Below, piece by piece: positions 8,896 to 16,966 of a DNA stretch of 64,000 nucleotides (positions are counted from its first letter, which is position 1; the number at the start of each line of letters is the position of its first letter). Under the pieces are notes generated by a model. That model did not search any database. It worked only from the letters and a program-made list of their open reading frames with translations, and was not told the origin of the DNA. The DNA is from Haloprofundus marisrubri (GTDB taxonomy: Archaea > Halobacteriota > Halobacteria > Halobacteriales > Haloferacaceae). A program made the translations under genes and the position numbers. Location: positions 1 to 64,000 of the forward strand of contig NZ_LOPU01000013.1 in the NCBI RefSeq assembly GCF_001469955.1, read 5' to 3'.

Positions 8896-9729
8896 ATGAC
8901 TGGTAGTGACTGGGGTGACTGGCTGCCGCGCGCCGTCGCAGCGGCCGAACCCGAGACTGTCGCCGTCTGGTATCTCGGTTGTAACGGCTTCGTCGTCAAA
9001 GGAAATCGCGGCACGACGCTGCTCATCGACCCGTACGTCGGTGTCGGTGACCCACCGCGGACGGTCCGGATGATTCCCATCCCGTTCGACCCCGAAGACA
9101 TCGAGGAAGCGGACGCGATTCTCGCCACCCACGAACACACCGACCACGTCCACGGCCCGAGTCAGGCCCCGATTCTCGAAGAAACGGGCGCGCAGTTCTA
9201 CGCACCGGACGACTCGCTCGCTGTCGCTCACGAGGACGAAAACTGGACGAGCGTCTGGGACGTCAGCGACGACCAGTTCACCGAAGTCACCGAGGGCGAC
9301 ACGTTCGAGGTTGGCGAGTTCACCGTCCACGTCGAACTCGCCGCCGACGCCGACGCGACCCACCCGGTGAGCTACGTCATCGAACACGACGCGGGCACCA
9401 TCTTCCACGGCGGCGACACGAAACCGAGCGACGCCTTCGACGACATCGGCGAGAAGTACGACATCGACCTCGGCATCCTCGCGTTCGGGTCCATCGGCAA
9501 CATCCCGAACAAGGAGACCGGCGAGATGGTCCGCACGAAGTGGTACAGCACCGAAAACGAGATTATCGACGCGGCTAGCAGCCTCCAGTTCGACCGCCTG
9601 CTGCCGAGTCACTGGGATATGTGGCGCGGGATGACCGCCGACCCGACGTCGCTGCACAAACACGCCGCTAGCTACGAGTACCCACGGGCACTGAGTATCG
9701 TCTCTATCGGTGACCGCGTCGACCTCTGA
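8896..9729 (+). CDS. Metallo-beta-lactamase-fold hydrolase (UlaG-like)
   Basis: 277 residues. Metal ligands of the family are visible: THEHTDH near residues 77-83, then HGGDTKPSD near 172. The N-terminus 'VWYLGCNGFVVKGNRGTTLLIDPY' matches the UlaG/L-ascorbate-6-phosphate lactonase-like branch of the fold. A Thr-Lys-Trp-Tyr-Ser segment near 214 and SHWDMWRGM near 236 probably complete the metal site. The substrate is not deducible. The gene follows the phosphotransferase in the same direction after 45 bases, so the two may be co-transcribed. Confidence 0.82.
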   Translation: MTGSDWGDWLPRAVAAAEPETVAVWYLGCNGFVVKGNRGTTLLIDPYVGVGDPPRTVRMIPIPFDPEDIEEADAILATHEHTDHVHGPSQAPILEETGAQFYAPDDSLAVAHEDENWTSVWDVSDDQFTEVTEGDTFEVGEFTVHVELAADADATHPVSYVIEHDAGTIFHGGDTKPSDAFDDIGEKYDIDLGILAFGSIGNIPNKETGEMVRTKWYSTENEIIDAASSLQFDRLLPSHWDMWRGMTADPTSLHKHAASYEYPRALSIVSIGDRVDL

Positions 9730-9859
9730 GGTCACCGCTTTTCTTCTCGTCTTTCGACTTCGCACACGCTTTTCGTTCCGCTCGTATCTCCGGTTCGACA
9801 TCACGCTCTCCTTGTTCGATTCTCCAAACTGTCGTTCGTACCAGCATTTTCGCCGGTTG

Positions 9860-9866
9860 TTTTATG
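9860..9866 (+). promoter_or_regulatory. TATA-like box before the coiled-coil protein
   Basis: TTTTATG centred 29 bases before the ATG at 9892, with no Shine-Dalgarno site between, indicating a leaderless mRNA. Confidence 0.5.
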
Positions 9867-9891
9867 TACTATCTCCTGAATTACCCGGTAT

Positions 9892-11478
9892 ATGAGCCAA
9901 GAGTCAGACCACGGTGAAACGGTGACAGCCTCGGCGGGTGGAGTGACCGTCGAAAAGACGTTCGCGGCCGACGAGTTCCCCGTTCCTGCCGTCAAGTTCG
10001 TGATTCAGTCCGAGCGAGACGACGTCGTCGACGTTCGTCTCTCCGACGACATCCCGGAGTCGTTCTCGATGGACCGCGTGGGCTTTCACCCCGACTACGA
10101 GAGCGCGAACTGGACTGCCTACGAGGACCAGTTCGTCGAATACGAACGAACGCTCGACCCGTCCGAGGAAGTCCTGACCGTCTACGGCGTCCGTATCGAA
10201 GAGGACGAGGACTCCTCGGCGTTTCTCACCGACCCGATGCTGGAGACCATCGTCCCCGGCGACGGCGGCGACTCCGTCGAGTCCGTCGTGGGCGACGACA
10301 GTTCCCGTGCCGTGCGGAACGCCCTCGCCGACGAGGCGACCGAACTGCCCGGACTGGATGCCGACGACCCGCTCGCTGTCGACGCTGTCCCCGTCGAACC
10401 GGCGGAGTCGGACGCCGAGGAAACGGACGTGCCGGACCCGCTCGAACTCGACGACCCGCTGGCCGACGACCCTCTCGACGAAGACACCAGTGAGGACGTT
10501 TCGGAAGTGAGCGACCCGGAGACATCGGACGAAGACGACACCGACGTACCCGAACCCTTGGCGCTCGAAGACCCGCTCTCTGAGTCCGAAGAAGCGGCTG
10601 GAGAAGACGATGACCTCGATTCATCGGCCGAAGACAACCCAGAGGAGACAGAGACTCCGGCTCCGCGTTCACTGTCGGCGAACCTCACCGCAGCGGTCGT
10701 TCCTCGCTCGTCGGACGCCGAACCGTTCGGCACGCAGTTCGACGACGTGTCGGACAGTCACGTTCCCGACGACGGCGAATCCGAACCCGAGGCCCAAGCC
10801 GAACCCGAACCGAAAGCCGAATCCGAACCTGAATCCGAAGTGCCACCGGCAGATTCAGTCGCTCCCGCACCGACTCCACAGACTGGTATCGCATCGGCGC
10901 TTGCCGCCGAAATCCGAGCGGGTGAGGTCGCCGACGAGGACCTCGACCTCCTCCGTGAGGAACTCGACTTCGGCCTTCCACGGAGCGTCGACGTCCGGAT
11001 TCGCCGCCTCCAGTCGCAGATGGACGACCTCGAAGCGTACTCCGACGCGCTCGAAACGTTTCTCGACGAGAACGGCACCGCCGACGAACTCGTCACCGAA
11101 CTCCGGTCGGAACTCGATTCTCTCTCGACGACGACCGACGACCTCGAAGACGACATCGCTTCGCTGCGCGACGAAGCCGCCGACTTGAACGAAACGACGA
11201 AAACTGTCGACAGCCGAGTCGACGAGGTATCGAGTCGTCTCGACGGTGTCGACGACCGGGTCGAAGACGTCGCCGCCGGCGTCGACTCGCTGGACGACGA
11301 GATGGGTGACGTCCGAAGTGACCTCGCTGACCTCGACGAACGTATCGTCACCGTCGAAGAACTCAGCGCGGACGAACGTGCGGAACTGGAGGCCGAACTC
11401 GACGCGATAGAGGAAGAACTCGAAGCGCTCGACGCGTTCCGAGACCGTCTGAGCAGCGTCTTCGGCGGCGAACAGTAA
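9892..11478 (+). CDS. Acidic coiled-coil protein with N-terminal beta domain
   Basis: 528 residues, family not recognised with certainty. Three parts are visible. Residues about 15-115 form a conserved-looking beta domain (VTVEKTFAADEFPVPAVKF, VYGVRIEEDED) seen in several uncharacterised haloarchaeal proteins. Residues about 150-330 are a low-complexity linker of Asp/Glu/Pro with many DPL(A/S)DDPL-like motifs. Residues about 335-528 form a long coiled coil with heptads (RIRRLQSQMDDLEAYSDALETF..., then repeated LDGVDDRVEDVAAGVDSL). No signal peptide or membrane helix is present, so it is cytosolic or peripheral. It may act as a scaffold. The next gene, 82 bases on, runs in the same direction. 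Confidence 0.8.
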   Translation: MSQESDHGETVTASAGGVTVEKTFAADEFPVPAVKFVIQSERDDVVDVRLSDDIPESFSMDRVGFHPDYESANWTAYEDQFVEYERTLDPSEEVLTVYGVRIEEDEDSSAFLTDPMLETIVPGDGGDSVESVVGDDSSRAVRNALADEATELPGLDADDPLAVDAVPVEPAESDAEETDVPDPLELDDPLADDPLDEDTSEDVSEVSDPETSDEDDTDVPEPLALEDPLSESEEAAGEDDDLDSSAEDNPEETETPAPRSLSANLTAAVVPRSSDAEPFGTQFDDVSDSHVPDDGESEPEAQAEPEPKAESEPESEVPPADSVAPAPTPQTGIASALAAEIRAGEVADEDLDLLREELDFGLPRSVDVRIRRLQSQMDDLEAYSDALETFLDENGTADELVTELRSELDSLSTTTDDLEDDIASLRDEAADLNETTKTVDSRVDEVSSRLDGVDDRVEDVAAGVDSLDDEMGDVRSDLADLDERIVTVEELSADERAELEAELDAIEEELEALDAFRDRLSSVFGGEQ

Positions 11479-11560
11479 CGCTCGTCGGTCGAATCGCCAC
11501 GGTTTTAAAGAATCTCCCGAAACGTAATCGGTTTACGACACCGCCCCTTCTCAGCGGACA

Positions 11561-12469
11561 ATGACACAGACCGTGTCCGTCGCCGTCCCACGGAAGGGAC
11601 GCCCGCTCGAAGCGGTACTCGAACGATTTGCAACCGTGGCGGGCACGCATTCGCATTCGCATTCGGTCGCCGACGACATCTCCTCGACGCTTCGATACGA
11701 GAAGTCGGTCACGAAAGGCAACACCACCGACGACCGGACGGTGTACGAACGACTCACCGAGTACAGCGACCTCTCGGACCCGAACCGCCCCGAGTACACG
11801 CTACTTCGTGACGGCCGGGACGGACTGCCGCGACGAATCGTCTTCGACAGCGTGACGCTCTCTCTCGACGGCGTCGACGTCCAACTCGTCGGCCGAGAGG
11901 AACCGTTCCGGGCGCTGCGAACCCACGAGTTCGCACTTGGATTCGACAGTGCGGACCTCGTACTGGAGGAAGTCGTCAGCCTCGAACCCGACGGCGTCGG
12001 TAGTCTCGGCGACATCAACGCCCGCATCGACCCGATGGAGTCCGACGTTCGCGTCGTCACCGGTCTCGGCGACACCGTCTACCACACACTGATGGCGAAA
12101 CCGGAGATACTGCCGGCCGGAGCGACCCTCGACCGCTCGTTCGTTACCGACTACGAGGGCCCGCTCTGTATCTCCCCGCGATACGAACGACTCGTCGAAG
12201 CGGTACTCGGAACCGACGCCATCGAAGACGTCGAGTTCCGCTACCCCGAAGACGAGAGCGAAGAGGAAGCCGCTATCGCCAACACTGGACTCGGGGTCTA
12301 CCTCACCATGACGGGGTCGACGGCACGCGAACACGGCCTCGTTCTCGGCGACCACCTCTTCCCGAGTGAAACGGTGTTGATGGAGAACGACGCCGAACGA
12401 GAGAGTGCCGTCGACCGAGTCAAATCGCTGCTCTCGGAAGTTTCACCCGAGACGGCGATTCGCGTGTAA
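11561..12469 (+). CDS. Haloarchaeal protein with faint HisG-like fold
   Basis: 302 residues. The N-terminus TVSVAVPRKGRPLEAVLERF recalls the phosphate-binding opening of ATP phosphoribosyltransferase (HisG: PNKGRL), and the order of further segments (FRALRTHEFALGFDSADLVLEE, VRVVTGLGDTVYHTL, CISPRYERLVEAVLG) would fit a type 2 periplasmic-binding-like fold. This is weak: the HisG catalytic signature is not seen. A real hisG is expected elsewhere in the genome. It has its own TATA-like box (TTTACG at 11532-11537, 27 bases before the ATG), so it is a separate unit from the coiled-coil gene. Function unknown. Confidence 0.75.
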   Translation: MTQTVSVAVPRKGRPLEAVLERFATVAGTHSHSHSVADDISSTLRYEKSVTKGNTTDDRTVYERLTEYSDLSDPNRPEYTLLRDGRDGLPRRIVFDSVTLSLDGVDVQLVGREEPFRALRTHEFALGFDSADLVLEEVVSLEPDGVGSLGDINARIDPMESDVRVVTGLGDTVYHTLMAKPEILPAGATLDRSFVTDYEGPLCISPRYERLVEAVLGTDAIEDVEFRYPEDESEEEAAIANTGLGVYLTMTGSTAREHGLVLGDHLFPSETVLMENDAERESAVDRVKSLLSEVSPETAIRV

Positions 12470-12698
12470 CCCCCGAAAAGCAACTTTTTCACGACCCGAT
12501 TTTACTTTCGTACCGTCGACCGGGCCGAGAACCACTCCGATATCTCGAGAAGATTCTCTACTCTCCCGAGCGACTGTCGTGAGAGTCACTCCACTGTCTT
12601 GTTGTATAGATTGAAATGTGGGACTAGAATGGCCAACACTAGAGCTATAATTCAATCTGTCATGTAACAGCGCCGGCTGAATGCGGGTCTAGAAGAAC

Positions 12699-12716
12699 AT
12701 CTTAGTGAGCTAAGAT
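12699..12716. promoter_or_regulatory. Inverted repeat upstream of DUF5805
   Basis: ATCTTAG, four-base spacer TGAG, CTAAGAT: seven perfect pairs, 23-40 bases before the GTG at 12739, overlapping where the TATA box should be. A plausible operator of the operon. Confidence 0.5.
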
Positions 12717-12720
12717 TCGT

Positions 12721-12734
12721 GTGTAGGGATACAC
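12721..12734. promoter_or_regulatory. Second inverted repeat at the DUF5805 start
   Basis: GTGTA, spacer GGGA, TACAC: five perfect pairs ending five bases before the GTG at 12739. It directly follows the first dyad, so the pair could bind one factor or its own gene product (autoregulation). Confidence 0.45.
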
Positions 12735-12738
12735 TCTT

Positions 12739-13158
12739 GTGACCGCAGTTCGACGCCAAACCGTGAGCGAACCGGACACCTCTCGGTCGTCGGTGAAGAC
12801 GTACGTGCCGACCTACCAGAAACAACAGTGGGCCGACCACGCCGACGAACTCGGGATGACACAAAGTGAGTTCGTTCGGACGATGGTACAGGCGGGACGA
12901 CGAGGCTTCGATTTGGAAGGTGAAGACGAAAAACCGGAGGCCCCTGTTGAGCCCTCGAACCCCGGGGGTAACGCCCTCGAAGGCAGGGTCCAAGAAGTGC
13001 TCCATCGACGAGGGGTCATGTCGTGGGACCAACTGGTCGAGGCGCTCTCGGGTGACTTCGAGAGTCGACTCGAAGAGACGCTCGACTCGTTGCAGTCGGC
13101 GAACCGGATTCGGTACAACGGGCGCGAGGGTGGATACGTGGTGACCGACAGTGAGTGA
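12739..13158 (+). CDS. DUF5805 DNA-binding protein (RHH-like plus winged helix)
   Basis: 139 residues. The N-terminal half (about residues 18-55: SVKTYVPTYQKQQWADHADELGMTQSEFVRTMVQAGRR) has the strand-helix-helix layout of ribbon-helix-helix DNA-binding proteins. The C-terminal half (about 83-136, VQEVLHRRGVMSWDQLVEALS...NRIRYNGREGGYVV) looks like a winged helix. The combination is the haloarchaeal DUF5805 family as I know it, usually next to a tyrosine recombinase. Here it overlaps the recombinase gene by eight bases, so the two are co-translated. Likely a recombinase partner or regulator. GTG 12739 is used; a GTG at 12763 is possible. Confidence 0.8.
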   Translation: MTAVRRQTVSEPDTSRSSVKTYVPTYQKQQWADHADELGMTQSEFVRTMVQAGRRGFDLEGEDEKPEAPVEPSNPGGNALEGRVQEVLHRRGVMSWDQLVEALSGDFESRLEETLDSLQSANRIRYNGREGGYVVTDSE

Positions 13159-14197
13159 GAGCGAAGCAACCGACGACCCTATCGGCTACTTCCTCCAAGA
13201 CATGGTGTACCACGGTAAGTCGGAACGAACACGAACCGAGTACGAACGAGTGCTCCGTCGGTTCGAGTCGTTTCTCGCTGACCCCGACGTGAATCCGGCC
13301 GGCCGGTCGGTCGTTCCCGCCGACGCAACCCATCGCGACTGCATGGCGTGGGTCCACTCGCTTCGCGGCACCGTCGCGTCGAGTACGGTCGCCATCTACG
13401 CGGCCTACCTCCACCGTTTCTACGGCTACATGACGCAGGTTGGCGTCTTCGACTCGAATCCGATGACGCTCGTCACCGAGGAGATGGACGAGTCCATCGA
13501 GAAGGACCCGACTCGTCGCGACATCGACGTCCCGACGATGCGGGCGTTCGTCGCCGACGTTCGCCACCCGCTGCACCGAGCGCTCGTCGGTACGTTTCTG
13601 AAAACCGGGATTCGTGTCGGCGAACTCTGTAATCTCGACCTTCAGGACCTCTCGCTCGACGACGCAGAACTCTCGAACGCGTACGACCTCGGCGGTCGAC
13701 CCCAACTGGATGCCCGCCCGAACTCGCTTTTCGTCTCCTCGAACCCCACCGTCGGCGAACAGCACAACGGCGACGTTCGGTCGGCATCGAACAAACGGAA
13801 ACGCGACACCGTGATTCCGATAGACGACGAACTCTCACAGCTCCTAAAATCGTGGCTGGCGATTCGGCCCGATTCAGTCTCACCGGCCGACCCACTGTTC
13901 GTCGGGACCAGCGAAGGGTGGGGTGAACGACTCACCCCGAACGCCGTCCACAATATCGTCACGACCTACGCGAGCGAGGTGGGATGGTATCGCTCCGGCG
14001 GCGGTGCCACCGAGAACGTTACGCCGCACTACTTCCGACACTTCTTCACCACGCATCTCCGCGACCGGACGGGTGACCGGGGTATCGTCAAATATCTCCG
14101 CGGCGACGTCGCCACCGACATCATCGATACGTACACCCACAACTGGGGCGGGCAAGTCCGAGAGACGTACGAGTCGAACATCTACTCGATACTGTGA
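13151..14197 (+). CDS. Tyrosine recombinase/integrase (XerC/D-like)
   Basis: 348 residues, full length for a phage-integrase-family recombinase. An N-terminal SAM-like core-binding domain spans about residues 8-110. The catalytic domain shows Arg155 (KTGIRVGELCNL), the HxxR box His293-Tyr-Phe-Arg296, and the nucleophile Tyr328 in DTYTH. The box normally reading LGH is LRGD here, a change I know from other haloarchaeal integrases. It cuts and rejoins specific DNA sites through a 3'-phosphotyrosine. It overlaps DUF5805 (ATG-less, GTG start). No tRNA gene or phage structural gene is nearby, so a chromosomal Xer-like role is as plausible as an integrated element remnant. Confidence 0.9.
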   Translation: MSESEATDDPIGYFLQDMVYHGKSERTRTEYERVLRRFESFLADPDVNPAGRSVVPADATHRDCMAWVHSLRGTVASSTVAIYAAYLHRFYGYMTQVGVFDSNPMTLVTEEMDESIEKDPTRRDIDVPTMRAFVADVRHPLHRALVGTFLKTGIRVGELCNLDLQDLSLDDAELSNAYDLGGRPQLDARPNSLFVSSNPTVGEQHNGDVRSASNKRKRDTVIPIDDELSQLLKSWLAIRPDSVSPADPLFVGTSEGWGERLTPNAVHNIVTTYASEVGWYRSGGGATENVTPHYFRHFFTTHLRDRTGDRGIVKYLRGDVATDIIDTYTHNWGGQVRETYESNIYSIL

Positions 14198-14776
14198 GTC
14201 GTAGATAAGAGCGGAAGCCAGTCATCCGAGACGTTGCTGGAGTTCTCGTCTACTCTTGTTGGACACTGCTTTGAATAGCCATCCGGATATCCTGCTAGAT
14301 AGATTTTCAGAAACCTATGCAAACATCTGGTTATCTAGCTGTATCGAAATTTCGACCGACAGGTACCGCGAGTCTCTCACTGCCGAACGACCAGTAGACA
14401 TCGACCATGCCTCACCGATATTCGTCCAACCGGAGTTCGCTCGACTGTACGACCCATAGACATCGACACCGAAGACCCATCGCTGAGCTATCGAACTCTG
14501 ACTCCCCCGAGACGTTGGTATCGCTCGAACGCCGAGTTCACCGATTCCGAGCGACCAACCGGGTTCGAGTTCGGAACTTCGTCCGTCACCGAACAGACAA
14601 ACCACATGTCGCTATACCTAATTGGTGGTCTCCCTTCGAGTTTCAGAGCTCGAAAATACCGCTCTCCGTTCAGTCGGACGAGGTGCGCTGAACTGCGCTG
14701 TTCGGCGTCTGCAACGGTTCGGAGGCCGACAGACGTTTCTCTCGAATCTACCTACGGTCACTCGGAAGCGCACAGA
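14198..14776. other. Long AT-richer intergenic region after the recombinase
   Basis: 579 bases with no believable gene. Short open frames exist on both strands but none has haloarchaeal amino-acid bias or recognisable motifs. The left part contains an inverted pair GCTAGATA (14294-14301) / TATCTAGC (14332-14339) with 30 bases between them, then a perfect palindrome TCGAAATTTCGA (14344-14355). Its composition is visibly lower in GC than the flanking genes. It could hold a recombination site or decayed mobile-element DNA. Confidence 0.55.
14294..14355. repeat. Inverted pair plus palindrome downstream of the recombinase
   Basis: GCTAGATA at 14294-14301 pairs with TATCTAGC at 14332-14339, and the 12-bp palindrome TCGAAATTTCGA follows at 14344-14355. 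Placed about 100 bases after the recombinase stop, this is a candidate recombinase-binding site. No direct copy was seen elsewhere in the window. Confidence 0.45.
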
Positions 14777-15355
14777 ATGTCCCTTCGACGCAATATCATG
14801 GACTGCTTGCGTCTCGACGAGCGAGCGTTTCGACCCGCCGTGGTCGAACTCCACGACGAGTACGGCCTCGGCGAGGGGCGACTACGTGAGTCGCTGTCGG
14901 ACGGGTTCGAGGCGTTCGACGGCCCCGACGAACTCGACGACTACGAGACGTTCGGCGAACACGAGCGCAGACTCGTCTGGCGCATCTGGCTACTGGACGC
15001 GGTTTCCCTCGGCCTCACGCTCTCGGGGCCGGTGTATCAGGACAACCCGCTTATCTACGCGAACTCGGCGTTTCGAGAACTGACGGGCTACTCGATGGCG
15101 GAACTTCGCGGCGAGAATCCGCGACTGCTTCAGGGACCAGAGACCGAATCGTCGCCCGTCGACGACCTCCGGGAGGCACTCGATATCTGGGAACCGGTGA
15201 CGGTCGAACTGTGGAACTATCGAAAGGACGGCACTCCGTTTCGGAACCGGGTCTCGCTGCTGCCGGTCGAAGACGACACGGGGATGGTCACTAACTGGGT
15301 CGGCGTTCAGGAACGCGTCGACCACGAGGCTGACTCGGAATCGGCGTCGAACTGA
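14777..15355 (+). CDS. LOV-like PAS-domain protein without the photoactive cysteine
   Basis: 192 residues from ATG 14777 (the frame extends upstream through Arg/Ser-rich sequence that looks non-coding). A PAS domain of the LOV subtype covers about residues 80-190: DNPLIYANSAFRELTGYSMAELRGENPRLLQGPET, then LWNYRKDGTPFRNRVSLLPVEDDTG. LOV photoreceptors have a Cys in GxNCRFLQG; here that position is Pro115 (GENPRLLQG). So it may bind flavin but cannot form the usual light adduct. There is no kinase or HTH; the N-terminal 75 residues are an acidic helical segment. A stand-alone sensor or partner protein. Confidence 0.82.
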   Translation: MSLRRNIMDCLRLDERAFRPAVVELHDEYGLGEGRLRESLSDGFEAFDGPDELDDYETFGEHERRLVWRIWLLDAVSLGLTLSGPVYQDNPLIYANSAFRELTGYSMAELRGENPRLLQGPETESSPVDDLREALDIWEPVTVELWNYRKDGTPFRNRVSLLPVEDDTGMVTNWVGVQERVDHEADSESASN

Positions 15356-15388
15356 GCGACCTTGGCCGTCTCTTCTCCCGTTTCCCTC

Positions 15389-16096
15389 TCACACCGACTG
15401 TTTTTCTTCGACCAACGCCGGCGAGTCGTTCGCGGGGCTGTTCACCTGCGTCGAGACCGGGTACGCCCGCATCTCGGCTTCGGGGTACGGGTCCAGAAGC
15501 GTCGACGCCCCGTCCGCGTCGGCAGTGAGCCACTCGTGTTCTTCTTCCGGCGCGAGCACTACCGCCATCCGGTCGTGCAGCGGCGAGACGACTTCGTTCG
15601 GTTCCGTCGTGATGATAGCGAACGTCTCTATCGGGTCGGGGTCGCTCGCCCCACCGTCGTCGGTGAACTCGCCGAGTCCAGTCTGTGCTTCCGAGGGCGT
15701 CCACCGTTCCCAGATGCCGGCCATGGCGAACGGCCGGTCGTCTTCGAAGGCCACCCGATACGGTTGCTTTCCGTCGCCGTTCTCGCGCGGGGTCCACTCG
15801 TAGAAGCCGTCGGCGGGAACGAGACAGCGTCGCCGCTCGAACGCGTCGCTGAAACTCCGTTTCTCGGCGACGCTCTCGGCGCGAGCGTTGATGAACGACT
15901 TCGAACGCGACTCCGCCCACGTGGGGATGAACCCCCACTGGACGAACTGCAGACTGTCGGGTGCGTCGTTCGTGATAATCGGAAGGTTTTGACCGGGCGC
16001 GCAGTTGTATCGCGGTTCCAGCGGGCGCTCGGCGGTCACGTCGAACCGGTCTTCGAGTTCGGGTTGCGGGGTGAACAGCGTGTAGCGGCCACACAT
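15389..16096 (-). CDS. SRAP-domain DNA-protein crosslink peptidase (YedK/HMCES-like)
   Basis: 235 residues beginning MCGRYTLF: after removal of Met, Cys2 becomes the N-terminal catalytic residue that covalently caps abasic sites in single-stranded DNA. Family positions are in place: an Asn in INARAES near 69, Glu in DGFYEW near 99 and His in LHDRM near 170. The start is fixed by Cys2; the frame runs on upstream but this ATG at 16096 is the only sensible one. Role: shielding abasic sites and stabilising replication forks. It is divergent from an HhH/RNase H-like nuclease gene 97 bases away, which suggests a DNA-repair neighbourhood. Confidence 0.93.
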   Translation of the reverse strand: MCGRYTLFTPQPELEDRFDVTAERPLEPRYNCAPGQNLPIITNDAPDSLQFVQWGFIPTWAESRSKSFINARAESVAEKRSFSDAFERRRCLVPADGFYEWTPRENGDGKQPYRVAFEDDRPFAMAGIWERWTPSEAQTGLGEFTDDGGASDPDPIETFAIITTEPNEVVSPLHDRMAVVLAPEEEHEWLTADADGASTLLDPYPEAEMRAYPVSTQVNSPANDSPALVEEKQSV

Positions 16097-16193
16097 AGTT
16101 CGAGAGAGGGTGGCGACCGAGTTAGGTCGTCGGTTCGTCCGCCTCGCGTGACGGTGCGACGGCTTTAGGTTTCCCCGTCTCCGGCGTACGGAC

Positions 16194-16943
16194 GTGCGAA
16201 TCGAGAACAGTTTCATCCCCGTTCGCGGCGTCGGCGAGAAGACCGAACGCCAACTCTGGGAGTCGGGTATCACCCACTGGGACGAGTTCGAGCGGTCGGC
16301 CGTCGGCGAAACCACTGCGGACCGCATCGAGACGTTCATCGCCGAAGCGACCGAGCGCCTCGATGCCGGCGACTCGCAGTACTTCGATACCGCCCTCCCA
16401 AGCAGCGCGCGCTGGCGACTGTACGAGAACTTCCGCGACGACGCGTGTTTCTTCGACATCGAGACGACCGGCCTCGACGCCTCCTACGCCGACGTGACGA
16501 CGGTGAGTCTCCACCGCGACGGCGAGACGACGACGCTCGTCCGCGGGCAAGACCTCTCGGCGGAGAGACTCCGAGACCACCTCGCGGACGCGCCGCTTCT
16601 CGTCTCGTTCAACGGCATCCGCTTCGACGCGCCGTTCTTAGAGGAGTCGTTCGACATCGACGTCGACGCCCCGCATCTCGACTTGATGTACCCGTGCAAA
16701 ACGCTCGGGTTCTCCGGCGGTCTCAAACGTATCGAGAAGGACCTCGGCATCGACCGTGACCGGCCGGACCTCTCGGGCCGTGACGCGGTTCGACTGTGGC
16801 GCGAGTACGAACGCGGCGACGACGAGGCGCTCGATACGCTCGTCTCGTACAACCGTGACGACACCGTGAACCTCCAGACGCTCGCCGACGACGTCTCCTC
16901 GCGTCTGCACGACGACGTGTTCGCCAGCGTCTGCGGGCGTTGA
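16194..16943 (+). CDS. HhH plus RNase H-like (DEDD) exonuclease-type protein
   Basis: 249 residues. The first 60 residues (FIPVRGVGEKTERQLWESGITHWDEF) are a helix-hairpin-helix DNA-binding motif. Residues about 80-245 are a YprB-type DnaQ-like fold: FFDIETTG (Asp, Glu) near 84, SFNGIRFDAPFL (Asp) near 140 and SYNRDDTVNL (last Asp) near 220, a full DEDD set. This points to a metal-dependent 3'-5' exonuclease acting on DNA or RNA. Start is GTG 16194, since no ATG gives the FIPVRG segment. The neighbouring divergent SRAP gene supports a repair role, by inference only. Confidence 0.85.
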   Translation: MRIENSFIPVRGVGEKTERQLWESGITHWDEFERSAVGETTADRIETFIAEATERLDAGDSQYFDTALPSSARWRLYENFRDDACFFDIETTGLDASYADVTTVSLHRDGETTTLVRGQDLSAERLRDHLADAPLLVSFNGIRFDAPFLEESFDIDVDAPHLDLMYPCKTLGFSGGLKRIEKDLGIDRDRPDLSGRDAVRLWREYERGDDEALDTLVSYNRDDTVNLQTLADDVSSRLHDDVFASVCGR

Positions 16944-16966
16944 AAAAGGGGCGCTAAACGAGCAGT

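Larger units (their letters stand above)
12470..12738. other. Dyad-rich gap before the recombinase operon
   Basis: 269 bases without a gene. The right half is AT-richer than its surroundings and dense in repeats: an inverted pair AGATTGAA (12607-12614) / TTCAATCT (12650-12657), two direct copies of ACTAGA (12622-12627, 12637-12642), and the two stem-loops listed separately. These would suit a site bound by the recombinase or the DUF5805 protein. Confidence 0.5.

Noticed and set aside
12739-14197. Integrated plasmid or prophage
   Set aside because: Only a recombinase and DUF5805 are present; no structural, replication or packaging genes and no matching direct-repeat ends were seen in the window.
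14315-14605. 96-residue minus-strand frame after the recombinase
   Set aside because: No conserved motif, no promoter at the right distance, composition not like the acidic neighbours.
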